Source: Fontivita pretiosa
GTDB lineage: Bacteria > Planctomycetota > Phycisphaerae > Tepidisphaerales > Tepidisphaeraceae
Length of the DNA: 64,000 nucleotides
Assembly (NCBI RefSeq): GCF_050410795.1
Contig: NZ_CP191258.1
Location: forward strand, 3,410,001 to 3,474,000
Reading direction: 5' to 3'
A model generated the notes under the pieces. The model searched no databases. It saw nothing but the letters and a program-made list of their open reading frames with translations, and was not told the DNA's origin. Positions within the stretch are counted from its first letter, which is position 1. Each line of letters begins with the position of its first letter. This document shows, piece after piece, positions 10,614-19,101 of the stretch. The position numbers and the translations under genes are program-made.

Positions 10614-11798
10614 ATGATGCTGGAGCCGGGTTCACAACGGGCGGCGATCGCGCTTTTGGTGCTGGCGGTGGCTGGATGGTACGTCGCGGCCAAAGCGCTG
10701 GACGAGGCGATCCAGGGCCGTCGGCACACGCCCGGCCGACGCGCCCTGGCCTGGTGGGTTCCCACCGCACTGGTGGTCATCATTTCCCTGTTGGCCAATC
10801 ATCCGGAGATCGCGATAGGCGTGATCTTCGCCAGCAGCGTGGCCTGCCTGACGCTGGTGCTCGGCATTGTGACCATTGCCGCACAGCCCCATGCGGAGCA
10901 TCCGGTTTCGGCGGCGCAGCGGCGCACATGGGCGTTTGTGCTGCCGGCGGCGCTGGTTTCGCTGCTGGCGGGATTCAGCGGGGAGCTGCGCTGGACGCAC
11001 GCGGGCATCCTGGCAATTCAGGGTTTGGCGATTCTGAGTCTGTGGATTGATCCGACGCGGAATCCGGCCGCCGCACCTTCAGGCGGCACATTCGCCGGCA
11101 CGACGCCGGATCGCGCCGGGTCGCTCGCGCAACGCATGTCGCAGCTTGCGCTGGCGGTAGTGCTGGCGGTGGTGGCGGGCTGGGGCGGGGTGATCGCCGC
11201 TCGCGACCTCAGTGCCCAACTGGGGCTATCCAGCGCGGCGCTTCCCGCGGCGCTGATGCTCGCTCCGGCACTGGTTCTGCCGATGATCGGCACAGGCTCG
11301 ATTCTGGCGCACGAGGGACGGTATGAGCAGGTCGTGACCTCTCAGGTGGGTTTCGTGCTGCTGAATCTGTGCGGGCTGTTGCCGCTGGCGACGACGCTGT
11401 GGCAGACGCGTGCGTATTGGCAGCGGCCGGTACAGACCGTGATGTCGAGGGTGGATGCCAAGCTCGCCGCCGCCGCGGTGGAGCCTGGCGCGGGCGCTGC
11501 CGCTGCGCGGGCGGCTTCAGGTTCGTCGGATCCGAGCGGCGCGACCACCTGGCCTGCCACTGCACCGACGACCTGGGCGGGATCGACCACGCAACCAGAC
11601 GAGGGCGAGCGGTCCGGCCTGCCGTATCCCATCGGCGTGTGGCGAGTGGATACGGTGTTGCTGATTGCCGCGGGCCTGCTGCTGCTGCCGGTGGCGCTGG
11701 GACGCTGGTCGCTTGGCCAGCTTGAAGGATTCGGGCTGCTGGCGGCCTACATCACGTACATGATCCTCACCACATGGATGACGCGCCGCTACGGCTGA
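10614..11798 (+). CDS. Polytopic membrane protein, possible divergent cation exchanger fold
   Basis: About 394 residues with roughly nine to ten hydrophobic helices and a Ser/Thr/Ala-rich loop near residues 300-330. Two stretches faintly echo the alpha-repeats of the calcium:cation antiporter (CaCA) family: PEIAIGVIFASSVACLTLVL in the first half and, in the second, APALVLPMIGTGS followed by VVTSQVGFVLLNLCGL. The usual acidic GxSxPE pairs are only partly kept, so this is weak inference and the transport function may be lost. A GTG at 10605 is an alternative start, as is ATG 10617. thyX follows after 47 bases. Confidence 0.65.
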   Translation: MMLEPGSQRAAIALLVLAVAGWYVAAKALDEAIQGRRHTPGRRALAWWVPTALVVIISLLANHPEIAIGVIFASSVACLTLVLGIVTIAAQPHAEHPVSAAQRRTWAFVLPAALVSLLAGFSGELRWTHAGILAIQGLAILSLWIDPTRNPAAAPSGGTFAGTTPDRAGSLAQRMSQLALAVVLAVVAGWGGVIAARDLSAQLGLSSAALPAALMLAPALVLPMIGTGSILAHEGRYEQVVTSQVGFVLLNLCGLLPLATTLWQTRAYWQRPVQTVMSRVDAKLAAAAVEPGAGAAAARAASGSSDPSGATTWPATAPTTWAGSTTQPDEGERSGLPYPIGVWRVDTVLLIAAGLLLLPVALGRWSLGQLEGFGLLAAYITYMILTTWMTRRYG

Positions 11799-11845
11799 GC
11801 ATCGCCGACTTTGAATTGCCACGCGCGTCGCTATCATGTCCGCTC

Positions 11846-12751
11846 ATGAGCGTTTCCGACTCTCCGCTTGAGCAGATCGAGAAGATCCGGATCGAGCGCC
11901 GGCCTTTCGAGACCGAGATGCACGATGTGATGGGCGGGTCCGGTCGCTGGGAAGTGAAGGTGCACGACCACGGGCTGGTGGCGCTGGTGGATGTAATGCC
12001 CAGACTGGCCCCGGCGGGCAAGACGGCGGATTTCGCGATCGTGCAGGCCGCCCGCGTCAGCTACGGGCAGGGAACCAAGCAGATCAACGAGGATCGGGGC
12101 CTGATTCGGTATCTGGCGCGTCACCGGCACACGACCCCGTTCGAGATGGTCGAGTTCAAGTTCCACTGCGTGATGCCGATCTTCGTGGCCAGGCAGTGGA
12201 TCAGGCATCGCACCGCCAACGTCAACGAGTACTCGGCGCGATACTCGGTCGTGCCCGACCGGTTTTACCGACCCTCGCCGGAGTACATCCGCAGGCAGAG
12301 TTCGGCCAACCGCCAGGGGGGAACCGAGCCGCTGGATGAGATGACAGCCTCGGAGTTTCTGGGGTGGCTGGAGCAGGTGGAGGCGCAATACCAGCAGTAC
12401 AAGAAGCTTGTGGACAAGGGACTGGCACGGGAGCTGGCGCGCATCGCGCTTCCGCTGAGCGTCTACACCGAGTGGTACTGGAAGTGCGACCTGCACAACA
12501 TCTTCCATTTCCTGTCGCTGCGAATGGACGCGCATGCACAGGCCGAGATTCGCGATTATGCCTTCGCCATGTTCGCGTTGATCCGGCCGATCGTGCCGAT
12601 CGCCGCCGAGGCGTTTTTGGATTACGACTTCTGCTCGATGCGGCTGTCGCGGCTGGAGATCGAAGCGTTGCGGACCGGCCAGCCGCTGAACAGCGACAAC
12701 AAGCGGGAGATCGCCGAGTGGGAGCAGAAGCGGCAGCGGCTGGGCAAATAA
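11846..12751 (+). CDS. thyX: Flavin-dependent thymidylate synthase
   Basis: ThyX methylates dUMP to dTMP with methylenetetrahydrofolate as carbon donor and reduced FAD as hydride carrier. 301 residues, a little longer than the 210-270 usual for the family. The diagnostic ThyX motif RHRx7S is present as RHRTANVNEYS at about residues 120-130. Other family features are VSYGQGTKQ, TTPFEMVEFKF and RIALPLSVYTEWYW. The ATG at 11846 is chosen; an in-frame ATG at 11774 would overlap the end of the preceding gene. No thyA is seen in the window. folE at 56916-57557 supports the same folate metabolism but is far away. Confidence 0.96.
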   Translation: MSVSDSPLEQIEKIRIERRPFETEMHDVMGGSGRWEVKVHDHGLVALVDVMPRLAPAGKTADFAIVQAARVSYGQGTKQINEDRGLIRYLARHRHTTPFEMVEFKFHCVMPIFVARQWIRHRTANVNEYSARYSVVPDRFYRPSPEYIRRQSSANRQGGTEPLDEMTASEFLGWLEQVEAQYQQYKKLVDKGLARELARIALPLSVYTEWYWKCDLHNIFHFLSLRMDAHAQAEIRDYAFAMFALIRPIVPIAAEAFLDYDFCSMRLSRLEIEALRTGQPLNSDNKREIAEWEQKRQRLGK

Positions 12752-12986
12752 CCTCGCAACTCAGCGCAGATTCTCAACGGCGGCTCGCTGACGAGCGGGC
12801 AGCCCGGATACGGCGCAGGCGAGAACTCTCTCGCAGCGATCTAAGCCTAGACCACGGCATCGTTTGCGTACCGGATTAAGCTCGCACATCCGGGCTTGGC
12901 TCCGCTCGTGATTTTCTTGAGCCGGTGTATGTCCGATATAGAATTAGCACTTGGCCGCAGCGCAGCTTTCGGTCAGGATCCCGCAG

Positions 12987-13838
12987 ATGCCCAAAGCGCC
13001 GAACAATCATCAGAAGCTGGTTCGCGCCAACCTCGCGCCGGACACGAAGGACGTGTGGCGAATCTTCCGGATCATGTCCGAGTTCGTCGAAGGCTTCGAG
13101 GAGATGGCCAACGTCGGGCCGGCGGTGTCGATCTTCGGCTCGGCGCGGATTCGGCCCCGCGACCGCTACTACCAGGCCGCCGAGTTAACCGCCCGCCTGC
13201 TGGCTAAACGCGGCTTTGCCATCATCACCGGCGGCGGGCCGGGAATCATGGAGGCCGCCAACAAGGGCGCCTACGAGGCCGGCGGGCAGAGCATCGGCCT
13301 GAACATCAGCCTGCCCCAAGAGCAGGAGTCCAACCGCTACCAGACCCTCACCCTGAACTTTCATTACTTCTACGCACGCAAGGTGATGTTTGTGAAGTAC
13401 GCGTCGGCGTTCGTGTGCTTCCCCGGCGGCTACGGCACGCTCGACGAGTTCTTCGAGACCATGACACTCATCCAGACCCTGAAGGTCGAGGCCTTCCCGA
13501 TCATCCTTTATGGCTCGGAGTACTGGAACGGGCTTGCCGAGTGGATGCGGCGGGAGCTGATCCCGCGGTATATCGATCCTGAGGACATTGAGATTTTCCG
13601 CATCGTCGATGACCCGCGCGAGGTGGTCAAGCTGGTCCTTCAGGGGGTGCAGCGACACTGGTGGAAACCGCAAAACGGCGAGTTGAACAAGCTGGCGGCG
13701 AGCAATGGCACGGCCAGGCGACGCGGGCCGCTGTCCGGCGAGCGAGCCGCCGCCACCGGCGAGGGCACGCGCTACGGCCGCCGCCCACGCCCGGCCGCCA
13801 AAGCCCACGCCAAGCCCAGCCGAAAACCCCCGCAATAG
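12987..13838 (+). CDS. LOG family protein (TIGR00730)
   Basis: 283 residues with the Rossmann-like LOG fold. Seen: VSIFGSAR (about 47), ITGGGPGIMEAANKGA (about 82-97) and the signature PGGYGTLDEFFE (about 146-157), the nucleotide-binding and catalytic loop. Known members are cytokinin riboside 5'-monophosphate phosphoribohydrolases or AMP nucleosidases, which release a free base and ribose 5-phosphate; the old name 'lysine decarboxylase' is not supported. The last 50 residues are basic and low-complexity (rich in Arg, Ala, Pro, Lys), an unusual tail that could bind nucleic acid. The ATG at 12987 follows AGGATC. The 235-base gap before it has a possible -10 (TATAGA, 12937-12942). Confidence 0.88.
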   Translation: MPKAPNNHQKLVRANLAPDTKDVWRIFRIMSEFVEGFEEMANVGPAVSIFGSARIRPRDRYYQAAELTARLLAKRGFAIITGGGPGIMEAANKGAYEAGGQSIGLNISLPQEQESNRYQTLTLNFHYFYARKVMFVKYASAFVCFPGGYGTLDEFFETMTLIQTLKVEAFPIILYGSEYWNGLAEWMRRELIPRYIDPEDIEIFRIVDDPREVVKLVLQGVQRHWWKPQNGELNKLAASNGTARRRGPLSGERAAATGEGTRYGRRPRPAAKAHAKPSRKPPQ

Positions 13839-13879
13839 ACCGTGTTGCGCAGTTCCGCGCGCAAACACAGGCGCATGCT

Positions 13880-15559
13880 TCATCGTGACATCGGCCCGTG
13901 CGTGGTTGATGGATCCCCCAGCGACCGGATCGGCAGACGGATCGTGAACGTTGTGCCCTCGTTGGGAACACTCTGCACGCTGATCGATCCCTCGTGCTCC
14001 TCGACGATCTTCCTGGTCACCGCCAGACCCAGACCCGTTCCCCGGTTGCCCTTGGTGGAGTGGAACAGCTCGAACAGGTGCTTCATCATGGCTGGGGCGA
14101 TGCCCGGGCCGTTGTCGATCACCTCGATGATCGACTGTTTGTTTTCGGCGTCATAGCGGCAGACGACGCGAATCAGCCCCTTGTGCGGCTCCACGGCGTC
14201 GATGGCGTTGCTCAGCAGGTTCATCAACGCCTGGTGAATGCCGTCCGGGTCGATCGGGATGGCCGGATGGTCCTTATCGACGTCGGCGACGCACATGACG
14301 CCCTTTTCATTGGCGGTGGAGGCGATCAGCTCGATGCATTCGTTGATGAGCTGCCTGGGGTTGACCATCTCAAACTGCGGCTCGCGCGGCTTGCTGTAGG
14401 CCAGCAGGTTCATCGTGAGGTTGTAGATCTTTTCGAGGTTCCGATCGACGATTCGCCAGCCCTTCTGCGCCTGCACGAGGTTGTTGTTGCGGAAGCCCAT
14501 TTCCACGACGTCCGCCCCGCCGCGCAGCGCCTGGAGGATGTTCTTGATCGAGTGGGAGAGGGCGGCGGTGGTCTCGCCGATGGCGGCCATGCGTTCGGCC
14601 TGCAGGCCTTGCTGGTAGAGCTTGGCGTTCTGGATCGCCAGCCCCGCCTGAAGCCCGATCGCGGTGAGCAGTCGCAGTTGATCCGGCGAGTAGGTGTAGT
14701 TGCGGACCGAGCTGTCGATATAGATCACGCCCAGGATCTCGTCGCCGCCCCTGCTGTCCAGTCGGCGCGCCTTGATCGGCACGCACAGGGCGCTGCGGAT
14801 GCCCAGGTCGTGCACGCTCTTGCTCTTGGAGAACAGCCGGTCGGCCATCGCATTGCTCGACAACACACCCTGCCCGGTGTTCAACACGTGTTGGATGATG
14901 GTTCGCGAGGCCTGGATTCGGGTCTGTCCCTTGCTCTTGCTGGAATCTTCTGACTCGTCGCGGATGCGGACGACCTTGGGGATCAGATCGCCGTTCTCGT
15001 CAAGCAGGACGACAAAGCCGCGGTCGGCTTTGACCGTCTCGAAGACCAGGTCCATGATGACTTCCAGAACCTGTTCGATGTTGAAGCTGCTGCCCAGCGC
15101 CGCGCCAAGCTGATAGAGGATCTTGAGGCTGCTCATGGCGGCGGCGGCGGGCTCGGGCACGGCCAGAACCATGCTGTCGTCGTTGCTTACCACAGCATGC
15201 ATGATGGCGCTGTCCATGCCCGCTTCCTCGCCGGCCAGCGAGACGGCGCGGCTGGAGACGCGCGACACGCCCGGCTGGGCGCCGAAGACCAGCAGCGTGC
15301 GTCCGACGCGGATCTGGTCGCCCAGCTTCAGCTCGTAAGTGTTATCGACGCGGATGCCGTTGACGTAGGTGCCGTTGGCGCTGCCCAAATCCTTCAGGAT
15401 CCAGGTGCCGTTGACCGGATGCAGCTCGGCGTGCCGGCGCGAAACGGTATTGTCGGTCAGCGGCAACTTATCGCTGCCGCGACCAATCAGCGTCGGGGCG
15501 TCCGGCAACTCGAAGCGACGCCCCTTGTCCGGTCCTTGCAGCACTAACAGGGTGAGCAC
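13880..15559 (-). CDS. FHA-GAF sensor histidine kinase
   Basis: 559 residues, no membrane segments, so a cytoplasmic signalling protein. Domain order: FHA domain (about 1-95, with LIGRG, SRRHAEL and GSANGTYVNG, which bind phosphothreonine), GAF domain (about 150-310), then a histidine kinase core: H-box LSHSIKN near residue 335, N-box NLLSNAIDAV, G1 EVIDNGPGIAP and G2 GTGLGLAV. The start is GTG (15559). No response regulator lies next to it, so its partner is unknown. The FHA domain suggests input from Ser/Thr kinases, which planctomycetes have in large numbers; that is inference. It shares orientation with the TolC-like gene upstream but a long inverted repeat separates them. Confidence 0.93.
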   Translation of the reverse strand: MLTLLVLQGPDKGRRFELPDAPTLIGRGSDKLPLTDNTVSRRHAELHPVNGTWILKDLGSANGTYVNGIRVDNTYELKLGDQIRVGRTLLVFGAQPGVSRVSSRAVSLAGEEAGMDSAIMHAVVSNDDSMVLAVPEPAAAAMSSLKILYQLGAALGSSFNIEQVLEVIMDLVFETVKADRGFVVLLDENGDLIPKVVRIRDESEDSSKSKGQTRIQASRTIIQHVLNTGQGVLSSNAMADRLFSKSKSVHDLGIRSALCVPIKARRLDSRGGDEILGVIYIDSSVRNYTYSPDQLRLLTAIGLQAGLAIQNAKLYQQGLQAERMAAIGETTAALSHSIKNILQALRGGADVVEMGFRNNNLVQAQKGWRIVDRNLEKIYNLTMNLLAYSKPREPQFEMVNPRQLINECIELIASTANEKGVMCVADVDKDHPAIPIDPDGIHQALMNLLSNAIDAVEPHKGLIRVVCRYDAENKQSIIEVIDNGPGIAPAMMKHLFELFHSTKGNRGTGLGLAVTRKIVEEHEGSISVQSVPNEGTTFTIRLPIRSLGDPSTTHGPMSR

Positions 15560-15574
15560 GTCATTATTCTAGAC

Positions 15575-15660
15575 AGCAAAGGCAGAAGGATGAAGGATCA
15601 AGGCTGAACAATGCGCGGCTGCCATCTTGAGCCTTGTGCGTTCATCTTCCTGCCTTTGCT
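15575..15660. repeat. Long imperfect inverted repeat, 31-base arms
   Basis: 15575-15605 and 15630-15660 are inverted copies with 26 of 31 positions matching and a 24-base loop. The repeat fills the gap between the TolC-like gene (ends 15663) and the kinase gene (starts 15559), both on the minus strand. It could act as a terminator or be a dispersed repeat. Confidence 0.8.
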
Positions 15661-15662
15661 CT

Positions 15663-17399
15663 TCATTTTCCCCGGTACCCGATCGGCAGCTTTTCCTCCT
15701 CCATTACGATGTTGTTGTAGCGGAGCAGGGTTCCCTTGGCCTGCTCGAGGCGGGCGATGGCGATGTTGTAGTTGGAAATGGCTTCAACCTCGGCGGTGCG
15801 CGCCTGGGCCAGACGCTCCTGAGTATCCAGCTTGAGCTGCACGAACGTCGGAGTCAGCGCTTCACCGCCCGCCTCGCGCTGCTCGATGGCCAGCAGAGAG
15901 TCCTCCGCCGCGAACCGCGCCTGTCGGGTGGCGACCATCTCTTCCCAGGTGGTGTCCACCTCGCGCAGCGCCGTCTTGACGTCCAGGGCGATCTGCTCGA
16001 TGAGGTTGCGGTACTGCTCGATCGCCTGTTGTCGCTGGAGCAGCGCCCGCTGATAGATGGCCCGCGCCGCGCGATTGCCAATCGGGATCTCGAACTGAAT
16101 CCCGATCGTGTAATTCTGGTTACGATAGTTGAGCTGGTCTTCCACCGCTTCGCCGAAGTCCTGGTCCAGCCCCTGAATCCCCAGCGAGCCGATCAGGTTA
16201 AGCTGCGGCAGCAGATTGTTCTTGCCGACCTTCGCCGCCACCGATGCCGAATCGATCCGCAGTTGCTGTTGTCCCAGCTCAAAGCGATTCTCCAGGGCAG
16301 TGTTGATCTGATCCTGAAGGTCGAAGCGGACCGGCTCTTCGAGCGGCGCGTTGGCCGGCAGGATCAGCACGCCACTGGAGACGGGCATTTCCGGGTCGTT
16401 CATCAGTCGCTTGAGCTGATCCGACAGGTCGCGCACGCGAGCCTTGGCGCGGATCAGCGTGGCACGGCGCTGCTCGATGGACGCGTTGGCCTGCGAAAGC
16501 TGCACGCGCGTCACGTCCTGCCCGCGACGTTTGAAAAGGATGTCGGCGGTGCGGTAGGTCTCATCCAGCAGCCGCTCATTGATCCGCACCGCGCGTTCCG
16601 CCGCCACGAGCTGCCAGTACGTCCGCTCGATATCGGTGGCGGTTTCCTCAAGCTGTTTGCGGAAGTCCAGCAGGCTGATTCGCTGGTTGTTGCGGTTGAT
16701 GGTGATCCGGGCGCGGTTGATCTCATTGCCGAAGTCTCGCAGCAGCGGCTGGGTCACCTCGAGCACCACCTCGTTTTCCCAGAACTGATCGCTTGGCGTG
16801 AAGAAGCCGCCGCCGCCCACCGGCTCCACCCAGCTCAACTGATTTCGCAGCTCGATCTGTCCCCCGCTGTTGAGAATCTGCCTCACGCCGGTCTGCGACT
16901 GAATCTGCCGCGCGTTTCCGGTGGCGAACAGTCCCTGCTCGCGGTCGGTCTTCTGATATTGGAGATTCGAGAACAGCGTCGGATCGAATCGCGCCTCGGC
17001 CTCGGTGACGCGCGTCTCCTCGATGGCCGGGGCGTAACCGGCGACTTTGACATCCAGATTGTTGATCACGGCGCGCTGGATGATCTCCTGGAGGGGCATG
17101 CGGACGGTCACGTCGCTCTCCAGTGCCGGCCCGGTGGTGGGGGCGGTTGCCGGGCCGGTGGTCTGCCTTCTTTCGTCGATGAGGAACGGGCTTTCCAGAG
17201 TGGTGGGCAATGGACGTTTGGGCCGGGACTCGACCTCGCCGGCGCGCTGCCGCTCCAGTTGCTGCATGGCCCGGGGATCAAACGGCGGCGGCTCGGCCAG
17301 GTTGCACCCCACCATCGCCGCCGACACGCACGTTCCGGTCAGGATCGTCAGCCTTTTCAGCATTGGCATCTTCGCACCCGATTCATTCGATTTCGGCAT
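15663..17399 (-). CDS. TolC family outer membrane efflux protein (lipoprotein)
   Basis: 578 residues. The N-terminus (residues 1-31) ends in a lipobox-like AAMVGC, so the protein is probably lipid-anchored in the outer membrane. The rest has two OEP (outer membrane efflux protein) repeats made of long amphipathic helices. Examples are QLEETATDIERTYWQLVAAE in the first half and LIEQIALDVKTALREVD in the second, the paired form known from TolC. It would form the outer channel of a tripartite exporter or type I secretion system. ATG 17399 follows GGAG at suitable spacing. The frame is open 40 codons further but that part is not signal-like. No membrane-fusion or pump gene is adjacent, so the substrate cannot be inferred. 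Confidence 0.92.
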   Translation of the reverse strand: MPKSNESGAKMPMLKRLTILTGTCVSAAMVGCNLAEPPPFDPRAMQQLERQRAGEVESRPKRPLPTTLESPFLIDERRQTTGPATAPTTGPALESDVTVRMPLQEIIQRAVINNLDVKVAGYAPAIEETRVTEAEARFDPTLFSNLQYQKTDREQGLFATGNARQIQSQTGVRQILNSGGQIELRNQLSWVEPVGGGGFFTPSDQFWENEVVLEVTQPLLRDFGNEINRARITINRNNQRISLLDFRKQLEETATDIERTYWQLVAAERAVRINERLLDETYRTADILFKRRGQDVTRVQLSQANASIEQRRATLIRAKARVRDLSDQLKRLMNDPEMPVSSGVLILPANAPLEEPVRFDLQDQINTALENRFELGQQQLRIDSASVAAKVGKNNLLPQLNLIGSLGIQGLDQDFGEAVEDQLNYRNQNYTIGIQFEIPIGNRAARAIYQRALLQRQQAIEQYRNLIEQIALDVKTALREVDTTWEEMVATRQARFAAEDSLLAIEQREAGGEALTPTFVQLKLDTQERLAQARTAEVEAISNYNIAIARLEQAKGTLLRYNNIVMEEEKLPIGYRGK

Positions 17400-17529
17400 G
17401 TTGGTTGCTCCGTCGGTGGCGCCGGCCTCGGCCCCTGTCCAAAAAGAGTCTTCGCGTGGCAGGCCCATTTCATCGGGCCACAAGCCCGTTACAACCCCAC
17501 TGATCCATCCGCGGGACAAAGGGGGCGCA

Positions 17530-18192
17530 TTATAGAGGTCCCCGCAACGATCTGAAAAGCGCCACCCCCGCCAAACACAGCAGCATGGTCCCGCCGATCT
17601 CGTCGGCGGCGATCAGCCACCAGGCTCGGCGCAAGCGTCCGGCCAGGCTCATGATCCCGCTGAACGCCAGCACCCATCCGATCGTGCCAATAAAGACCCC
17701 ACCGCAGATGATCGGCAACTCGCGTCGCGGCTGTGCAGTGATCGTACCGGCCAGCGCAGGCAGGACCGTGAACCAGAAGGCGAGGGTCATGGGGTTGGTC
17801 GCGGTCATCAGCACACCTGTCACGTAGCCGCGGAACAGCGATCGCCGTCCAGTGGGATTGCCGGAGGAGTCGTTGCCCGCGATGGCAAGGTTCTTCCGGC
17901 CGGCCGAGCGCGCGCCTCGCAGGCTGCTGATCCCCAGCAGCGTCAGCAACCCGACGCCCGCCAGCGTCAGTGGCCAATAAACCCAGGGGTTGTGCGTGAA
18001 TCGCGTCACACCGGCGGCCGAGAGGATGGTGTAACACAGATCGACGCTGACGGCCCCGCAGCCCAGCGCCACCGCCGCGGAAAACCCATGCCGCAGCGCC
18101 CGCCGGGCGATTTCGACATTCACCGGCCCGATCGGCGCCGCGGCCCCCAAACCGAGTACCATGCCAAACTGGAGAAGCTGGATCGTGTCCAA
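17530..18192 (-). CDS. LysE/RhtB family amino-acid exporter
   Basis: 220 residues and six hydrophobic helices, as usual for LysE-type exporters. The N-terminal helix carries the family motif GAAAPIGPVNVEIARRALRHG, and the second half has TATNPMTLAFWFTVLPAL, which matches the conserved NPK/NPMT region. Substrates of the family are basic amino acids, threonine, homoserine or other small metabolites; the exact one cannot be told. The start is uncertain: TTG 18192 keeps the complete first helix, ATG 18162 would cut into it. It is divergent from the gene at 18352. Confidence 0.85.
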   Translation of the reverse strand: MDTIQLLQFGMVLGLGAAAPIGPVNVEIARRALRHGFSAAVALGCGAVSVDLCYTILSAAGVTRFTHNPWVYWPLTLAGVGLLTLLGISSLRGARSAGRKNLAIAGNDSSGNPTGRRSLFRGYVTGVLMTATNPMTLAFWFTVLPALAGTITAQPRRELPIICGGVFIGTIGWVLAFSGIMSLAGRLRRAWWLIAADEIGGTMLLCLAGVALFRSLRGPL

Positions 18193-18351
18193 GGTCGTCC
18201 GATAATTTCTGCACGCCGGGCAGAGCCGCGGGTCGCGACAGCGGCTTCCTGTGCCCGCCCGCTTCACTCCCGTGCCCGCATGGAGTGTAGACATCCAGCC
18301 CGGATTTCCAACTCTTGTCGATCGCCTCGGCGACGTGATACATTCAGGCTC

Positions 18352-18798
18352 ATGCCGCCGTCTGGTGACAGAGAATCCATCCAGCCGCGCTCGCTGGATC
18401 AACTTGTCAGCGAGCTGGACCGCTATCCGCTGGAAGCGTTCCAGTTTGTGCAGCAGGGGTTGAGCTACACCGTGCAGAAGATCCATGGCCACAAACGCGA
18501 TCCACACGCCAGCCGGCACGTGACCGGCCAGCAGCTCTGCCACGGCCTGCGCGAATATGCGCTTCTCAGATGGGGATTGCTGGCGCGGACGGTGCTGCGG
18601 CGGTGGAACATTCACTCGACGCTGGATTTCGGGCGGATCGTGTTCGCGATGGTGGACAACGGGCTGATGCAGAAGACCGAGCAGGACACGCTGGATGATT
18701 TCCGCGACGTGTACGACTTCCGCACGGCGTTTGAGTCCAGCTACCGCATCCCCCTGGAACCGGCGCAGAAGCAGACCAGCGAGGGGCGAACCACGTGA
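18352..18798 (+). CDS. Planctomycete/verrucomicrobial conserved protein (TIGR04138 / Minf_1886 type)
   Basis: 148 residues. The sequence fits a small protein family restricted mainly to planctomycetes and verrucomicrobia: YPLEAFQFVQQGLSYTVQKI near the start, HVTGQQLCHGLREYALLRWG in the middle and DFGRIVFAMVDNGLM near residue 105. The function of the family is unknown to me. The protein is soluble, with no signal peptide. The ATG lies at 18352, shortly after the start of the divergent LysE gene, and its stop overlaps the next small gene (GTGA), so the two are probably translated together. Confidence 0.85.
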   Translation: MPPSGDRESIQPRSLDQLVSELDRYPLEAFQFVQQGLSYTVQKIHGHKRDPHASRHVTGQQLCHGLREYALLRWGLLARTVLRRWNIHSTLDFGRIVFAMVDNGLMQKTEQDTLDDFRDVYDFRTAFESSYRIPLEPAQKQTSEGRTT

Positions 18799-19037
18799 CC
18801 GCCGGCGCCGGCAAGAACACCCGCACTGAACCGGGCCGTCGCGGCAATGCCGCCAATCGCCCGTCCGGCGGCGGCGTCGCTCCCGCCCGGCCGCTGCGTC
18901 CCAGGCGCAGGCTGTTCATCGGGCTGATGATCCTGCTGCTCATCTGGGTGGCGATCCTGCTGGTGATGTATTTTGCGACGGTCTATCCCCAGCGGCACGG
19001 CCAGCCGCAGATCGGCATGGCCCAGATCAGCCGATGA
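18795..19037 (+). CDS. Small single-span membrane protein
   Basis: 80 residues from a GTG that overlaps the previous stop. Residues 1-39 are basic and Gly/Pro/Arg-rich and should stay in the cytoplasm. Residues 40-63 (LFIGLMILLLIWVAILLVMY) form one clear membrane helix. A short tail of 17 residues ends the protein. No family is recognised. The overlap with the TIGR04138-type gene and the clear helix are the main reasons to believe it is real. Confidence 0.65.
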   Translation: MTAGAGKNTRTEPGRRGNAANRPSGGGVAPARPLRPRRRLFIGLMILLLIWVAILLVMYFATVYPQRHGQPQIGMAQISR

Positions 19038-19101
19038 AAACCGACCAACCGCCAGGCCGCAGCCAGAATCGCTGCGGGGCGCAAGCGAGGCATGGCGGGC
19101 G

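Noticed and set aside
12752..12986. tRNA or small RNA gene between thyX and the LOG gene
   Set aside because: No T-loop (GGTTCGA-like) or cloverleaf pairing could be found; only a weak possible promoter.
13839..13879. Terminator between the convergent LOG and FHA kinase genes
   Set aside because: The stem TTGCGC/GCGCAA is only 6 bp with an 8-base loop and no T run.
15627..17555. A long plus-strand frame opposite the TolC-like gene
   Set aside because: The minus strand has OEP repeats and a lipobox; the plus frame does not resemble any protein.
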